64,000 bases of DNA from Actinomycetospora termitidis. GTDB lineage: Bacteria > Actinomycetota > Actinomycetes > Mycobacteriales > Pseudonocardiaceae. Below are positions 1 to 7,451 of the stretch, piece after piece (positions within the stretch are counted from its first letter, which is position 1; every line of letters starts with the position of its first letter). A program made the position numbers and the translations under genes. A model generated the notes under the pieces. That model searched no databases. It was given only the letters and a program-made list of their open reading frames with translations, and was not told where the DNA came from. Location: NCBI RefSeq assembly GCF_030286555.1, contig NZ_JASVWF010000001.1, forward strand, positions 310,001 to 374,000, in the 5' to 3' direction.

Positions 1-989
1 GGCCGTGCCAGCTCTCGAACTCCGTCGAGGTGATGGAGCGGGCCCCCACCGACCTGGGCGGGCCGGCCACACCCGCCGTCGGGACCGGGGACTTCGTCCT
101 GACCGAACCGGGCAACGGCGGCCCCGACGACCCGCCCGTCCCGCCGCCCGGACCCGCGCCGGCCGGGAGCGGGCCCACGATGTGGCACGACGCCGTGACC
201 ACCGACCCCGGGCTCCCGCAGCAGGGCACGGGCCTCGGCACCCTGACCACCGGGTGGTACCCCGTGCCGGCGGAGTCGACGGCGACGCACGTCGTCGTGC
301 CGGTCGCGGGGAACGACCCGGACAAGCAGCGGGTCGTCGTCGAGTTCGGCTACGGGCCGGCCGCCGCCCCCAGCCGCACCACCGCCGTCACCGTGAACCC
401 CGCGAACGGGCTGACCGCGCGGCAGTGGCAGGAGGTCCCGGTGCTGCTCCCCGGCGACCGGCCGAGCACGGTGCGGATCGTGGCGGAGGACCAGGTCGCC
501 GGCCCGGACACCGCCCTCGCGGTGGCCCCGCCGCACCTCGCGGCGATGCAGCCGGTGCAGACGCTGACGGGTCCGGACTCCTCCGGCAACGGCCCGGCCT
601 CCGGGCCGCCGGTCTTCGCCGACCAGCTGTCCGCCGTGCTCTGGCCGTGCGTGAACCAGGTGGCCGTGGCGCACGGGATCGCGCCGACGCCGACGGTCCG
701 GCTGCAGGCCGCCGAGAACACGCCGGAGTTCATCCTCACGAACCCGACCTACGAGTCGTGGGGCGGGACGATGGTCCAGTCCGAGCGGACGTGGGCGACC
801 GTGCGCATCTACTCCACCGTCACGGCGGGCGGCCCACCCACGCTGCAGTGGGGCAATGTCGACCGGATCGTCTACGACCACCCGACCGACAACTACGACC
901 TCACCGTCGGCTCGGTCACCCGTGGGGGCCTGACCCGGTTCCCGACGCTCGCGTCGGAGGCGTACTCGGGGCGTGAGTACCTCGGCTGA
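1..989 (+). CDS. arabinosyltransferase (EmbA/B/C family), C-terminal part, truncated by window edge
   Basis: The open frame runs in from the left edge to a TGA at 989, so only the last ~329 residues are visible. It has no membrane segments. It carries the Gly/Pro-rich linker and the beta-rich extracytoplasmic carbohydrate-binding region typical of Emb C-termini, including a TTGWYPVP segment, VLWPCVNQVA and a terminal SGREYLG. Emb proteins are GT-C enzymes that add arabinofuranose from decaprenyl-phospho-arabinose to arabinan outside the membrane. The next Emb gene starts 17 bp before this stop, so the two are probably co-translated. Which Emb paralogue (A, B or C) this is cannot be told from the tail alone. 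Confidence 0.85.
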   Translation, partial: PCQLSNSVEVMERAPTDLGGPATPAVGTGDFVLTEPGNGGPDDPPVPPPGPAPAGSGPTMWHDAVTTDPGLPQQGTGLGTLTTGWYPVPAESTATHVVVPVAGNDPDKQRVVVEFGYGPAAAPSRTTAVTVNPANGLTARQWQEVPVLLPGDRPSTVRIVAEDQVAGPDTALAVAPPHLAAMQPVQTLTGPDSSGNGPASGPPVFADQLSAVLWPCVNQVAVAHGIAPTPTVRLQAAENTPEFILTNPTYESWGGTMVQSERTWATVRIYSTVTAGGPPTLQWGNVDRIVYDHPTDNYDLTVGSVTRGGLTRFPTLASEAYSGREYLG

Positions 990-3924
990 GTCCCGGGTGC
1001 GCCTGGTCGCCCTCGTCGCCGGCGTGGTGTCGGTGCTGGCGGCGCTGGCGTTCCCGTTCGCGCCGGTCACGCGGCCGGTGGTCACGTACGCGTGGCCCTC
1101 GTCCTCGGCGCCGACGGCCGCGGCGATCCCGATGCTGCCCTACCAGCCGGAGTCGCTCGACCTCTCCGTCGCCGCGTCGTCGGCCCGGGCGGTGCCGCGC
1201 GGCACGGTGCTGTTCTCCACCGCCCCCCTCACCCCGGACCCGCTCGCCGAACCGCTGCAGGGCCTGACGGTCCGGGTGTCCGACGACGGGGCCCTGGCCG
1301 TGACCTCGGGCGGGCGGACGTTCGAGCCGGTGCCGCTGCCGGCGGGGTCGCTGACGGTGTCGTCCACGATCTCGGCGACGACCCTGAGCGCGGACGGTCG
1401 CGAGGTGGAGCGCGCCGACGGTGACGTCCGGCCGGCCGTCGCGGGCGCGTTCACAGGTGCGCCGACGTCGGCCGGGCTGGAGTTCTCGGCCGTCGGCGAC
1501 ACGCGGTTCCAGACGACGGCGAGCGGGTGGAAGACCGCGCTCGGGGTCGTCGCCGTCCTGGCGTTCCTGGTGGCTCTCGGCGCCGTGTGGTGGTCGCGCC
1601 GCCGTGCCCGGGACGTCAGCAGTGCGGCCATGCTGACACTGGACGTCACGAACGCCGCCACCACGGGACGCCGGTGGCTCGCCGATCTCGGCGTCGTCGG
1701 CGGCCTGCTGCTGTGGCAGGTCATCGGGCCGCTGACCGTCGACGACGGGTACATCGCGGGGATCGTCCGGTCGCTGGGGCAGAACGGGCAGGTCGGCACC
1801 GTCTTCCGCTGGCTGAACTCGCCGGAGACGCCGTTCGGCTGGTTCTACGAGGTCCTCGCGCTCATCGCCGGCGTGGACCCCGCCCCGTTCTGGCTACGTC
1901 TGCCCGCGACGATGCTCGGGATCGTCGGCTGGTTCCTGCTCACGCGCTCGGTGCTGCCGCGACTCGGGGTCCCGAGGATGCCGCTGCTCGCCGGCGTCGT
2001 CTACCTCGCCTGGTGGCTCCCCTACGACCTCGGCGTCCGCCCGGAACCCTGGGTGCTCGTCGGGTCGGCGCTGGTGTTCGTGCTGGTCGAGCGGGCGGTG
2101 GAGCGGTCGAGTGCGGTGGCGCTGATCGGGGCGCTCGCGATCGCGGGGTTCACGCTCGCCGTCACGCCGACCGGGCTCATGGCGTTCGTGCCGCTGCTGG
2201 TCGCGGTGTCCTCGCTGTGGCGGCTGCTCGACCGGACCACGGTCGTCGTCGGGATCGCCGCGCTCGGCCTGACGCTGGTGCTCGTCTACGCGGACCAGAC
2301 GTGGGCCTCGGTGCTCGACTCGGTCGGCATCCGCACGCTCGTCGGCGGCGACCGTCCCTGGACCGACGAGTACGTCCGCTACGCCTCGCTGCTGACCGTC
2401 GGTGACGCCGAGGGCAACCTGGGCCGCCGCGCGCCCGTGCTGCTGCTGGTGCTCGCGTTCGCGGCCTTGCTGTTCGGCGCCCGGGACAAGCTCGTGGGTT
2501 CCGGACGACGGGTCGTGCTGGTCACGCTGCTCTCGCTCGTCACGCTCGCGTTCACCCCGACCAAGTGGACCCACCACTTCGGCGCCTTCGCGATCCTCGG
2601 CACGGCCACGACGCTGCTCGCGCTCGACGCCTGGCGGCGCTCCGCAGTGTCCTACCGCCGGGCGTCGGTGGGGGTCGCGGTCGTCGCCGGCGTCTCCGGG
2701 CTCACGCTCGCGGGCTACAACCAGTGGCACTGGATCTCGAGCTACGCGATCACGTGGTCGACGCTCTCCCCGCAGCTCGGTGGGGTGCGGTTCGCCGATG
2801 CAGTGCTGGTGCTCGGCGCGGTCGTCGCGGTGTGGTTCGCGGTGCGGGCACTCCGTACCCCCCGAGATCCTGACGTCCAGCGTCAGCATGGCCGCACTGC
2901 TGACACCAGGAGGAGGGTCGCCCCCGCCCTCGCGATCGGCGTCGTCGTGCTCGTCGTCGCGGTCGAGGTCCTGTCGTTCGCCCGCACCGCGGTGCAGCGT
3001 CGTGACTCCTACACGCTCGCGTCCGACTCGATCGCCAGCCTGTCCGGCGGATCGTGCGGGATCGCCGACCGGCTGCAGGTCGAGCGCGACCCGCTGACCG
3101 GCCTGCTCCCTGCGGACGGCCCCGGGCCGCTCCCGACGACCGGGCCGGGCGGCCCCTCCATGGCCGGCGCCGACCTGCCCGGCTGGCGCGGACCCGGCGT
3201 CACCACGGGGTGGTTCCGCCTGCCGGGCCCGGACACCGCCTCGTACCCGCCGGGCGAGGAGCCCGGGCCACCCGGACCCGTCGTCGTGACCCTGACCGGG
3301 CCGGTCGCGGGCGGCGACGTCGTCGCGGAGCTCCGGGACTCCTCCGGTGAGGTCACCCGGGTCCCGCTCGACGAGGGCGCGACGCAGTTCTCGGCGTCCG
3401 CGAGCGTCGACGCGCCGCGCTCCCGCGACCTGCGCCTGGACCCCGCGCTGTCGGCCGACCACACCGCGATCCGGCTCGTCAGCGCCCCAGACACGCCGGC
3501 GAGCCAGGGCTTCTCCGTCCCGCGGATCGCCCGACTCGTCGCCTGGAACGACGTCCTGCCGCCGGGCACGCCCGCCGCGGTCGACTGGCCGGGCGCCTTC
3601 CTCTTCCCGTGCACGCCCTTCAGCACCCTGCGCGACAGCGTCGCCGCGCTCCCGGGCTGGCGGGTGTCGACCGACGCGCGCAGCGAGGCCGACTCCGGCT
3701 ACATCAGCTACACCGCCACGCAGGGCGGGCCCTGGACGACCGCCCGTGCCCTCGTCCGGCAGGTCCGCTACCCCGTCTACCTGCCCGGTCTCCCCTTGAC
3801 CGACATCGCGAGCCTCGAACGCTGGGTCCCGACGGTGCCGCTGGTCGCCCCGGAGGTCACCTCCCGCGAGGTGGAGCAGAGCGGGTTCGCGACGCCGGGT
3901 CCGCTCTCGATCGGCGAGAGTTAG
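973..3924 (+). CDS. arabinosyltransferase, Emb family (983 aa)
   Basis: GTG start at 973 inside the end of the preceding emb gene (17-bp overlap). An N-terminal membrane anchor (residues ~8-27) precedes an extracytoplasmic beta domain (to ~185), then about a dozen membrane helices and a C-terminal beta-rich domain (~690-983) with TTGWFRLPG and FLFPCTPF motifs. The Emb catalytic Asp-Asp pair is at D257-D258 in the first periplasmic loop (LTVDDGYI). At 983 residues it is slightly shorter than the ~1,050-1,100 of mycobacterial Emb proteins. Its arabinan role follows from the family. Oddly, the coding sequence contains two inverted copies of a 34-bp repeat (1615-1648 and 2871-2904), both translated within cytoplasmic-looking loops. 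It ends convergently over the methionine aminopeptidase stop. Confidence 0.9.
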   Translation: MSTSAESRVRLVALVAGVVSVLAALAFPFAPVTRPVVTYAWPSSSAPTAAAIPMLPYQPESLDLSVAASSARAVPRGTVLFSTAPLTPDPLAEPLQGLTVRVSDDGALAVTSGGRTFEPVPLPAGSLTVSSTISATTLSADGREVERADGDVRPAVAGAFTGAPTSAGLEFSAVGDTRFQTTASGWKTALGVVAVLAFLVALGAVWWSRRRARDVSSAAMLTLDVTNAATTGRRWLADLGVVGGLLLWQVIGPLTVDDGYIAGIVRSLGQNGQVGTVFRWLNSPETPFGWFYEVLALIAGVDPAPFWLRLPATMLGIVGWFLLTRSVLPRLGVPRMPLLAGVVYLAWWLPYDLGVRPEPWVLVGSALVFVLVERAVERSSAVALIGALAIAGFTLAVTPTGLMAFVPLLVAVSSLWRLLDRTTVVVGIAALGLTLVLVYADQTWASVLDSVGIRTLVGGDRPWTDEYVRYASLLTVGDAEGNLGRRAPVLLLVLAFAALLFGARDKLVGSGRRVVLVTLLSLVTLAFTPTKWTHHFGAFAILGTATTLLALDAWRRSAVSYRRASVGVAVVAGVSGLTLAGYNQWHWISSYAITWSTLSPQLGGVRFADAVLVLGAVVAVWFAVRALRTPRDPDVQRQHGRTADTRRRVAPALAIGVVVLVVAVEVLSFARTAVQRRDSYTLASDSIASLSGGSCGIADRLQVERDPLTGLLPADGPGPLPTTGPGGPSMAGADLPGWRGPGVTTGWFRLPGPDTASYPPGEEPGPPGPVVVTLTGPVAGGDVVAELRDSSGEVTRVPLDEGATQFSASASVDAPRSRDLRLDPALSADHTAIRLVSAPDTPASQGFSVPRIARLVAWNDVLPPGTPAAVDWPGAFLFPCTPFSTLRDSVAALPGWRVSTDARSEADSGYISYTATQGGPWTTARALVRQVRYPVYLPGLPLTDIASLERWVPTVPLVAPEVTSREVEQSGFATPGPLSIGES
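1615..1648 (+). repeat. 34-bp dispersed repeat, copy A, inside emb gene
   Basis: Begins GTCAGCAGTGCGGCCATGCT and ends CTGGACGTCA. It matches the reverse complement of 2871-2904 at 33 of 34 positions. The first 23 bases are themselves a hairpin with 7-bp arms (GTCAGCA/TGCTGAC). It encodes residues 215-226 (VSSAAMLTLDV) in a loop after a membrane helix. Confidence 0.85.
2871..2904 (-). repeat. 34-bp dispersed repeat, copy B, inverted, inside emb gene
   Basis: Inverted partner of 1615-1648 with one mismatch. The same GTCAGCA/TGCTGAC hairpin is present. It lies in frame and is translated near residues 633-644 in a hydrophilic, Arg-rich loop between membrane helices, so the insertion appears tolerated. 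Confidence 0.85.
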
Positions 3925-4694
3925 AGGGTCGTCAGGACCCGCGGCCCGTCCTCGGTGACCGCGACGGTGTGCTCGACGTGCGCGGCGCGGGTGCCGTCGG
4001 CGCTGCGCAGGGTCCAGCCGTCGGGGTCGGTGACGTAGTCGTCCCGCCCGCCCGCGATGAGCATGGGCTCGAGCGCGAGCACGAGGCCCGGCTGCAGGCG
4101 GACCCCGCGGTGCGGGCGGCCCTCGTTGGGCACGTGCGGCGCCTCGTGCATCTGCCGCCCGATCCCGTGCCCGCCGTGGTCGGCCATCAGCCCGTAGCGC
4201 GAGCTGCGGACGACGCTGCCGATCGCGTGCGCGACGTCGCCGAGCCGCGCACCGGGGACGGCCGCGGCGATGCCCGCCTCGAGGGCGCGGGTCGTCGTCG
4301 CGATGAGGTCGGCGTCCTCCGGGCTCGCCTCGCCGACGGTGAAGCTGATCGCGGCGTCGCCGCACCAGCCGTCGAGCTTCGCGCCGCAGTCGACACTGAC
4401 GAGGTCGCCCGCGCGCAGCCGGTACCGGCCGGGGATGCCGTGCACGATCGCGTCGTTGACGCTGATGCAGGCCACCCCGGGGTAGGGCGTGGGCGCGCCG
4501 TGCGGCTGGTAGCCGAGGAACACCGGGTCCGCGCCGGCGTCGGCGATGACCTTCGCGGCGACGGCGTCGAGCTCGTCGAGGGCCATGCCGGGCCGGGCGG
4601 CCTCCTTCGCGGCCTGCAGCGCCCGCGCCGTGATCCGGCCCGCCGCGCGCATCCGGGCGATCTCGGCCGGCGTCTTGATCTCGATCATCGTCAC
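3921..4694 (-). CDS. map: type I methionine aminopeptidase
   Basis: A 257-residue M24-family protein that removes the initiator methionine from nascent chains in the cytosol. The five metal ligands sit in recognisable motifs: VDCGAKLDGWCGDAA (two Asp), GHGIG (His), LEPM (Glu) and VEHTV (Glu). The substrate-pocket segment NDAIVHGIP is also present. Length fits a class Ia enzyme without an N-terminal extension. The start at 4694 could alternatively be the ATG two codons downstream. The gene is divergent from the XRE regulator at 4732, with only 37 bp between the starts and a palindrome in that gap, so the regulator may control it. It converges with the upstream emb gene with a 4-bp overlap. Confidence 0.93.
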   Translation of the reverse strand: MTMIEIKTPAEIARMRAAGRITARALQAAKEAARPGMALDELDAVAAKVIADAGADPVFLGYQPHGAPTPYPGVACISVNDAIVHGIPGRYRLRAGDLVSVDCGAKLDGWCGDAAISFTVGEASPEDADLIATTTRALEAGIAAAVPGARLGDVAHAIGSVVRSSRYGLMADHGGHGIGRQMHEAPHVPNEGRPHRGVRLQPGLVLALEPMLIAGGRDDYVTDPDGWTLRSADGTRAAHVEHTVAVTEDGPRVLTTL

Positions 4695-4698
4695 TCCT

Positions 4699-4714
4699 CG
4701 GGATAACTATCCCG
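4699..4714. promoter_or_regulatory. 16-bp palindrome, candidate operator between map and XRE gene
   Basis: CGGGATAACTATCCCG is a perfect inverted repeat. The 9-mers ATAACTATC (4703-4711) and ATTACTATC (4717-4725) also form a direct repeat with 14-bp spacing. AT-rich bases here stand out from the surrounding sequence. Autoregulation by the adjacent XRE protein is an inference. Confidence 0.5.
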
Positions 4715-4731
4715 GTATTACTATCACGGAC

Positions 4732-5001
4732 ATGGTGCGCGTGCCGCTGACCCCGGAGGACCACGAACGCGGGCGACTGCTGGGCCTGGCCCTGCGGGAG
4801 GCCCGGGGCGACCGGCCGATGACCGAGGTCGCGGCCGCCGTCGGGATGTCGCCGGAGACGTTGCGCAAGATCGAGAGCGGCCGGGTGCCCACGCCGGCGT
4901 TCTTCACAGTCGCCGCGCTGGCCGAGGAGCTGGCCGTCCCGCTCGCCGACCTGGTCGCGACCTGCGACGCGAGCCGCAGGGCGCTCGGCGTCGTCAGCTG
5001 A
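4732..5001 (+). CDS. XRE-family HTH transcriptional regulator (89 aa)
   Basis: ATG at 4732 is the start nearest the divergent promoter; a longer frame reading back to 4546 would run antisense through map and is unlikely. The protein is a single helix-turn-helix: the segment [20 protein letters not shown] fits helices 1-3 of the Cro/C1 fold, followed by a [20 protein letters not shown] segment typical of the fold's last helices. There is no second domain, so it is probably a small dimeric repressor. The palindrome 18-33 bp upstream of its start is a likely target. It precedes dprE1 by 22 bp, so read-through into the dprE operon is possible. Confidence 0.85.
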   Translation: MVRVPLTPEDHERGRLLGLALREARGDRPMTEVAAAVGMSPETLRKIESGRVPTPAFFTVAALAEELAVPLADLVATCDASRRALGVVS

Positions 5002-5023
5002 GCCCGCGCTAGCCTCGTCGTCG

Positions 5024-6394
5024 ATGCCACGCTCCGTGAAGACCCTGGTCGGCTGGGCGCGTACGGCCCCGAGCCGCGCGACCGTGCTGTCGGGCGAGGA
5101 CGTCGTCTCCGACGACCTGCTGGCCGAGGCCGTCACGACGGCGGGTCCGCGCGGCGTGATCCCGCGGGGCCTCGGGCGCTCCTACGGCGACCCGGCGGTC
5201 AACGCCGGCGGACTGGTCGTCGACATGACCGCGCGGCACCGGGTGCACGCGATCGACGCGGAGACCGGCCTGGTCGACCTGGACGCGGGCGTCTCACTGG
5301 ACCAGCTCATGCGGATCGCCCTGCCGTTCGGGCTGTGGGTGCCGGTCCTGCCCGGGACGCGCCAGGTGACGATCGGCGGCGCGATCGCGAGCGACATCCA
5401 CGGCAAGAACCACCACACGAACGGCAGCTTCGGCAACCACGTCGTCTCGATGGACCTGCTCACGGCCTCCGGCGACGTCCGCCGGCTCGAGCCCGAGGGT
5501 CCGGAGTCCGAGCTGTTCTGGGCGACCGTCGGCGGCATCGGCCTGACCGGGATCATCCTGCGCGCCACGATCCGGATGACGAAGACCGAGACGGCCTACT
5601 TCGTCGCCGACACCGAGCGCACCGCGAACCTCGACGAGACGATCGAGCGGTTCTGGGACGGGTCCGACGAGGCCTACGACTACTCGTCGGCCTGGTTCGA
5701 CTCCATCTCGACGGGGCCGAAGCTCGGCCGGGCGGCGCTGGGCCGCGGGTCGCTCGCACGGCTCGACGAGCTGCCCGAGAAGCTGCGCCGCGACCCGCTG
5801 AAGTTCGACGCGCCCCAGCTCGCGACGCTGCCGGACGTCTTCCCGAACGGGCTGGCCAACAAGCTCTCGTTCTCCGTCATCGGCGAGCTGTACTACCGGA
5901 AGACGAAGAACGCGCGGGGCCAGATCCAGAACCTGACGGCCTTCTACCACCCGCTGGACCTGTTCGGGGACTGGAACCGGGCCTACGGCTCGAAGGGCTT
6001 CCTGCAGTACCAGTTCATCGTGCCGCTGGCCGCCGAGGCCGAGTTCCGGTCGATCATCGCCGACATCGCGGCGTCCGGGCACGTGTCGTTCCTCAACGTC
6101 TTCAAGAAGTTCGGCGAGGGGAACCGCGCGCCGCTGTCGTTCCCCATGCCGGGCTGGAACATCTGCGTCGACTTCCCGATCGTCGACGGCCTCGGCCGCT
6201 TCTGCCGCGACCTGGACCGCCGGGTGCTCGCCATGGGCGGCCGCCTCTACACCGCCAAGGACTCCCGCACCGACGCCGCCACGTTCGCCGCGATGTACCC
6301 GCGGCTGGACGAGTGGCGCAAGGTGCGCGACGCGGCCGACCCGGACGGCGTGTTCGCCTCCGACATGTCGCGCCGCCTCGCCCTGACGAACTAG
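5024..6394 (+). CDS. dprE1: decaprenylphosphoryl-beta-D-ribose 2'-oxidase DprE1
   Basis: 456-residue FAD-dependent oxidoreductase that oxidises decaprenyl-phospho-ribose at C2', the first half of the epimerisation to decaprenyl-phospho-arabinose. The FAD (PCMH-type) domain has [10 protein letters not shown] near residue 50 and the [15 protein letters not shown] flavin-binding segment. The second domain carries [20 protein letters not shown] followed by ICVDFP. The cysteine there (C381) corresponds to the residue that benzothiazinones attack covalently in mycobacteria (C387 in M. tuberculosis). The C-terminal [20 protein letters not shown] motif is also family-typical. dprE2 follows with a Shine-Dalgarno overlapping this stop codon, so the pair is translationally coupled. 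Confidence 0.96.
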   Translation: MPRSVKTLVGWARTAPSRATVLSGEDVVSDDLLAEAVTTAGPRGVIPRGLGRSYGDPAVNAGGLVVDMTARHRVHAIDAETGLVDLDAGVSLDQLMRIALPFGLWVPVLPGTRQVTIGGAIASDIHGKNHHTNGSFGNHVVSMDLLTASGDVRRLEPEGPESELFWATVGGIGLTGIILRATIRMTKTETAYFVADTERTANLDETIERFWDGSDEAYDYSSAWFDSISTGPKLGRAALGRGSLARLDELPEKLRRDPLKFDAPQLATLPDVFPNGLANKLSFSVIGELYYRKTKNARGQIQNLTAFYHPLDLFGDWNRAYGSKGFLQYQFIVPLAAEAEFRSIIADIAASGHVSFLNVFKKFGEGNRAPLSFPMPGWNICVDFPIVDGLGRFCRDLDRRVLAMGGRLYTAKDSRTDAATFAAMYPRLDEWRKVRDAADPDGVFASDMSRRLALTN

Positions 6395-6405
6395 GAGAAC
6401 TCCCC

Positions 6406-7161
6406 GTGATCGACGCCGTCGGCCACCCGTCGTCCCTGCTCCTGCTCGGGGGTACCTCCGAGATCGGGCTCGCGATCGCCGAGCGCTATCTCGAGGGCGG
6501 TCCGGTGCGGGTCGTCCTGGCCGGGCGCCAGTCCCCGCGCCTCGCCGACGCCGCCGCCCGCCTCGACCGCGCGGGCGCGACCACCGAGACCGTCGAGTTC
6601 GACGCGAAGGACGCCGCGGTGCACACCGAGGCGGTCCGCAAGGCGTTCGCGGGCGGGGACATCGACGTCGCCGTCGTCGCGTTCGGGCTGCTGGGCGACC
6701 AGGAGAAGGCCTGGCAGGACATCGACGTGGCCGTCGAGCTCGCCGAGGTGAACTACGTCGCGACGGTGTCGGTCGGCGTGGCCCTCGCGACCGAGTTCCG
6801 CCGTCAGGGGCACGGGCGGATCGTCGCCCTGTCGTCGGTCGCCGGGGAGCGGGCCCGCCGCTCGAACTTCGTCTACGGCTCGACGAAGGCCGGAATGGAC
6901 GCCTTCTACACCGGCCTCACCGAGGCGCTGCGCGGCGACGGCATCGGCGTGACGATCGTCCGGCCCGGCTTCGTGCACTCGAAGATGACCGAGGGCATGG
7001 ACGCCGCCCCGCTCGCCACCACTCCGGAGAAGGTCGCCGAGGTGGCGGTGGACGCGGTCACGAAGGGCCGCGAGCTCGTGTGGGCTCCGGCCCCGCTGCG
7101 CGCCGTGATGAGCGTGCTCCGCCACATTCCGCGCCCGATCTTCCGCCGCCTTCCGGTGTAG
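6406..7161 (+). CDS. dprE2: decaprenylphosphoryl-2-keto-ribose reductase DprE2
   Basis: 251-residue short-chain dehydrogenase that reduces the DprE1 keto product to decaprenyl-phospho-arabinose with NAD(P)H. The cofactor site is LLLGGTSEIGLAIAERY near residue 12. The catalytic Ser is in ALSSVAGERARR and the YxxxK motif in FVYGSTKAGMDAF. The C-terminal helix region (VMSVLRHIPRPIFRRLPV) resembles the membrane-proximal tail of the family. The GTG at 6406 is chosen because AGGAGA at 6393-6398 overlaps the dprE1 stop and is well spaced. It is the last gene of this unit; the 290 bp downstream hold tandem repeats. Confidence 0.94.
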   Translation: MIDAVGHPSSLLLLGGTSEIGLAIAERYLEGGPVRVVLAGRQSPRLADAAARLDRAGATTETVEFDAKDAAVHTEAVRKAFAGGDIDVAVVAFGLLGDQEKAWQDIDVAVELAEVNYVATVSVGVALATEFRRQGHGRIVALSSVAGERARRSNFVYGSTKAGMDAFYTGLTEALRGDGIGVTIVRPGFVHSKMTEGMDAAPLATTPEKVAEVAVDAVTKGRELVWAPAPLRAVMSVLRHIPRPIFRRLPV

Positions 7162-7192
7162 GGCCGAGAGTCCGCTACGGGCGGTTCCGGGC

Positions 7193-7440
7193 TCACCCGC
7201 CGTCATCGTCGGTGGCACATCGTCACCTGACGCCTGCGACCGTGCCCGCGAACCGATTCCCGCGGAAGCGGTTCTGCACCGGAGTCCCGGGGCCGAGGTC
7301 ACCCGCCGTCATCATCGGTGGCACATCGTCACCGGACGCCCGCGACCGTGCCCGAGAACCGCTTCCAGCGGAACCGGTTCTGCACTGGAGTCCCGGGGCC
7401 GAGGTCACCCGACGTCGCCGTCGGCGACGCACCGTGAGGG
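7193..7440. repeat. 106-bp tandem repeat, two copies plus a partial third, with hairpins
   Basis: The unit starting TCACCCGCCGTCATCGTCGG at 7193 recurs at 7299 and, for about 10-15 bp, at 7405, giving an exact 106-bp period with scattered substitutions. Each full unit holds an imperfect hairpin of the form GAACCG-N-TTCC...GGAA-N-CGGTTC (near 7250-7274 and 7356-7380). It fills the gap between the converging ends of dprE2 and the acyltransferase gene. It could act as a terminator, but no coding frame is convincing here. Confidence 0.8.
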
Positions 7441-7451
7441 GAGCCCCGTCG

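Noticed and set aside
1894-5136. Very long minus-strand open frame
   Set aside because: It lies antisense to emb, map and dprE1 and is Arg/Gly/Asp-rich, the usual by-product of high GC; the plus-strand proteins have clear family motifs.
7193-7440. 106-bp repeats considered as a CRISPR or origin iterons
   Set aside because: The whole unit repeats without spacers, only about two copies exist, and no replication gene is near.
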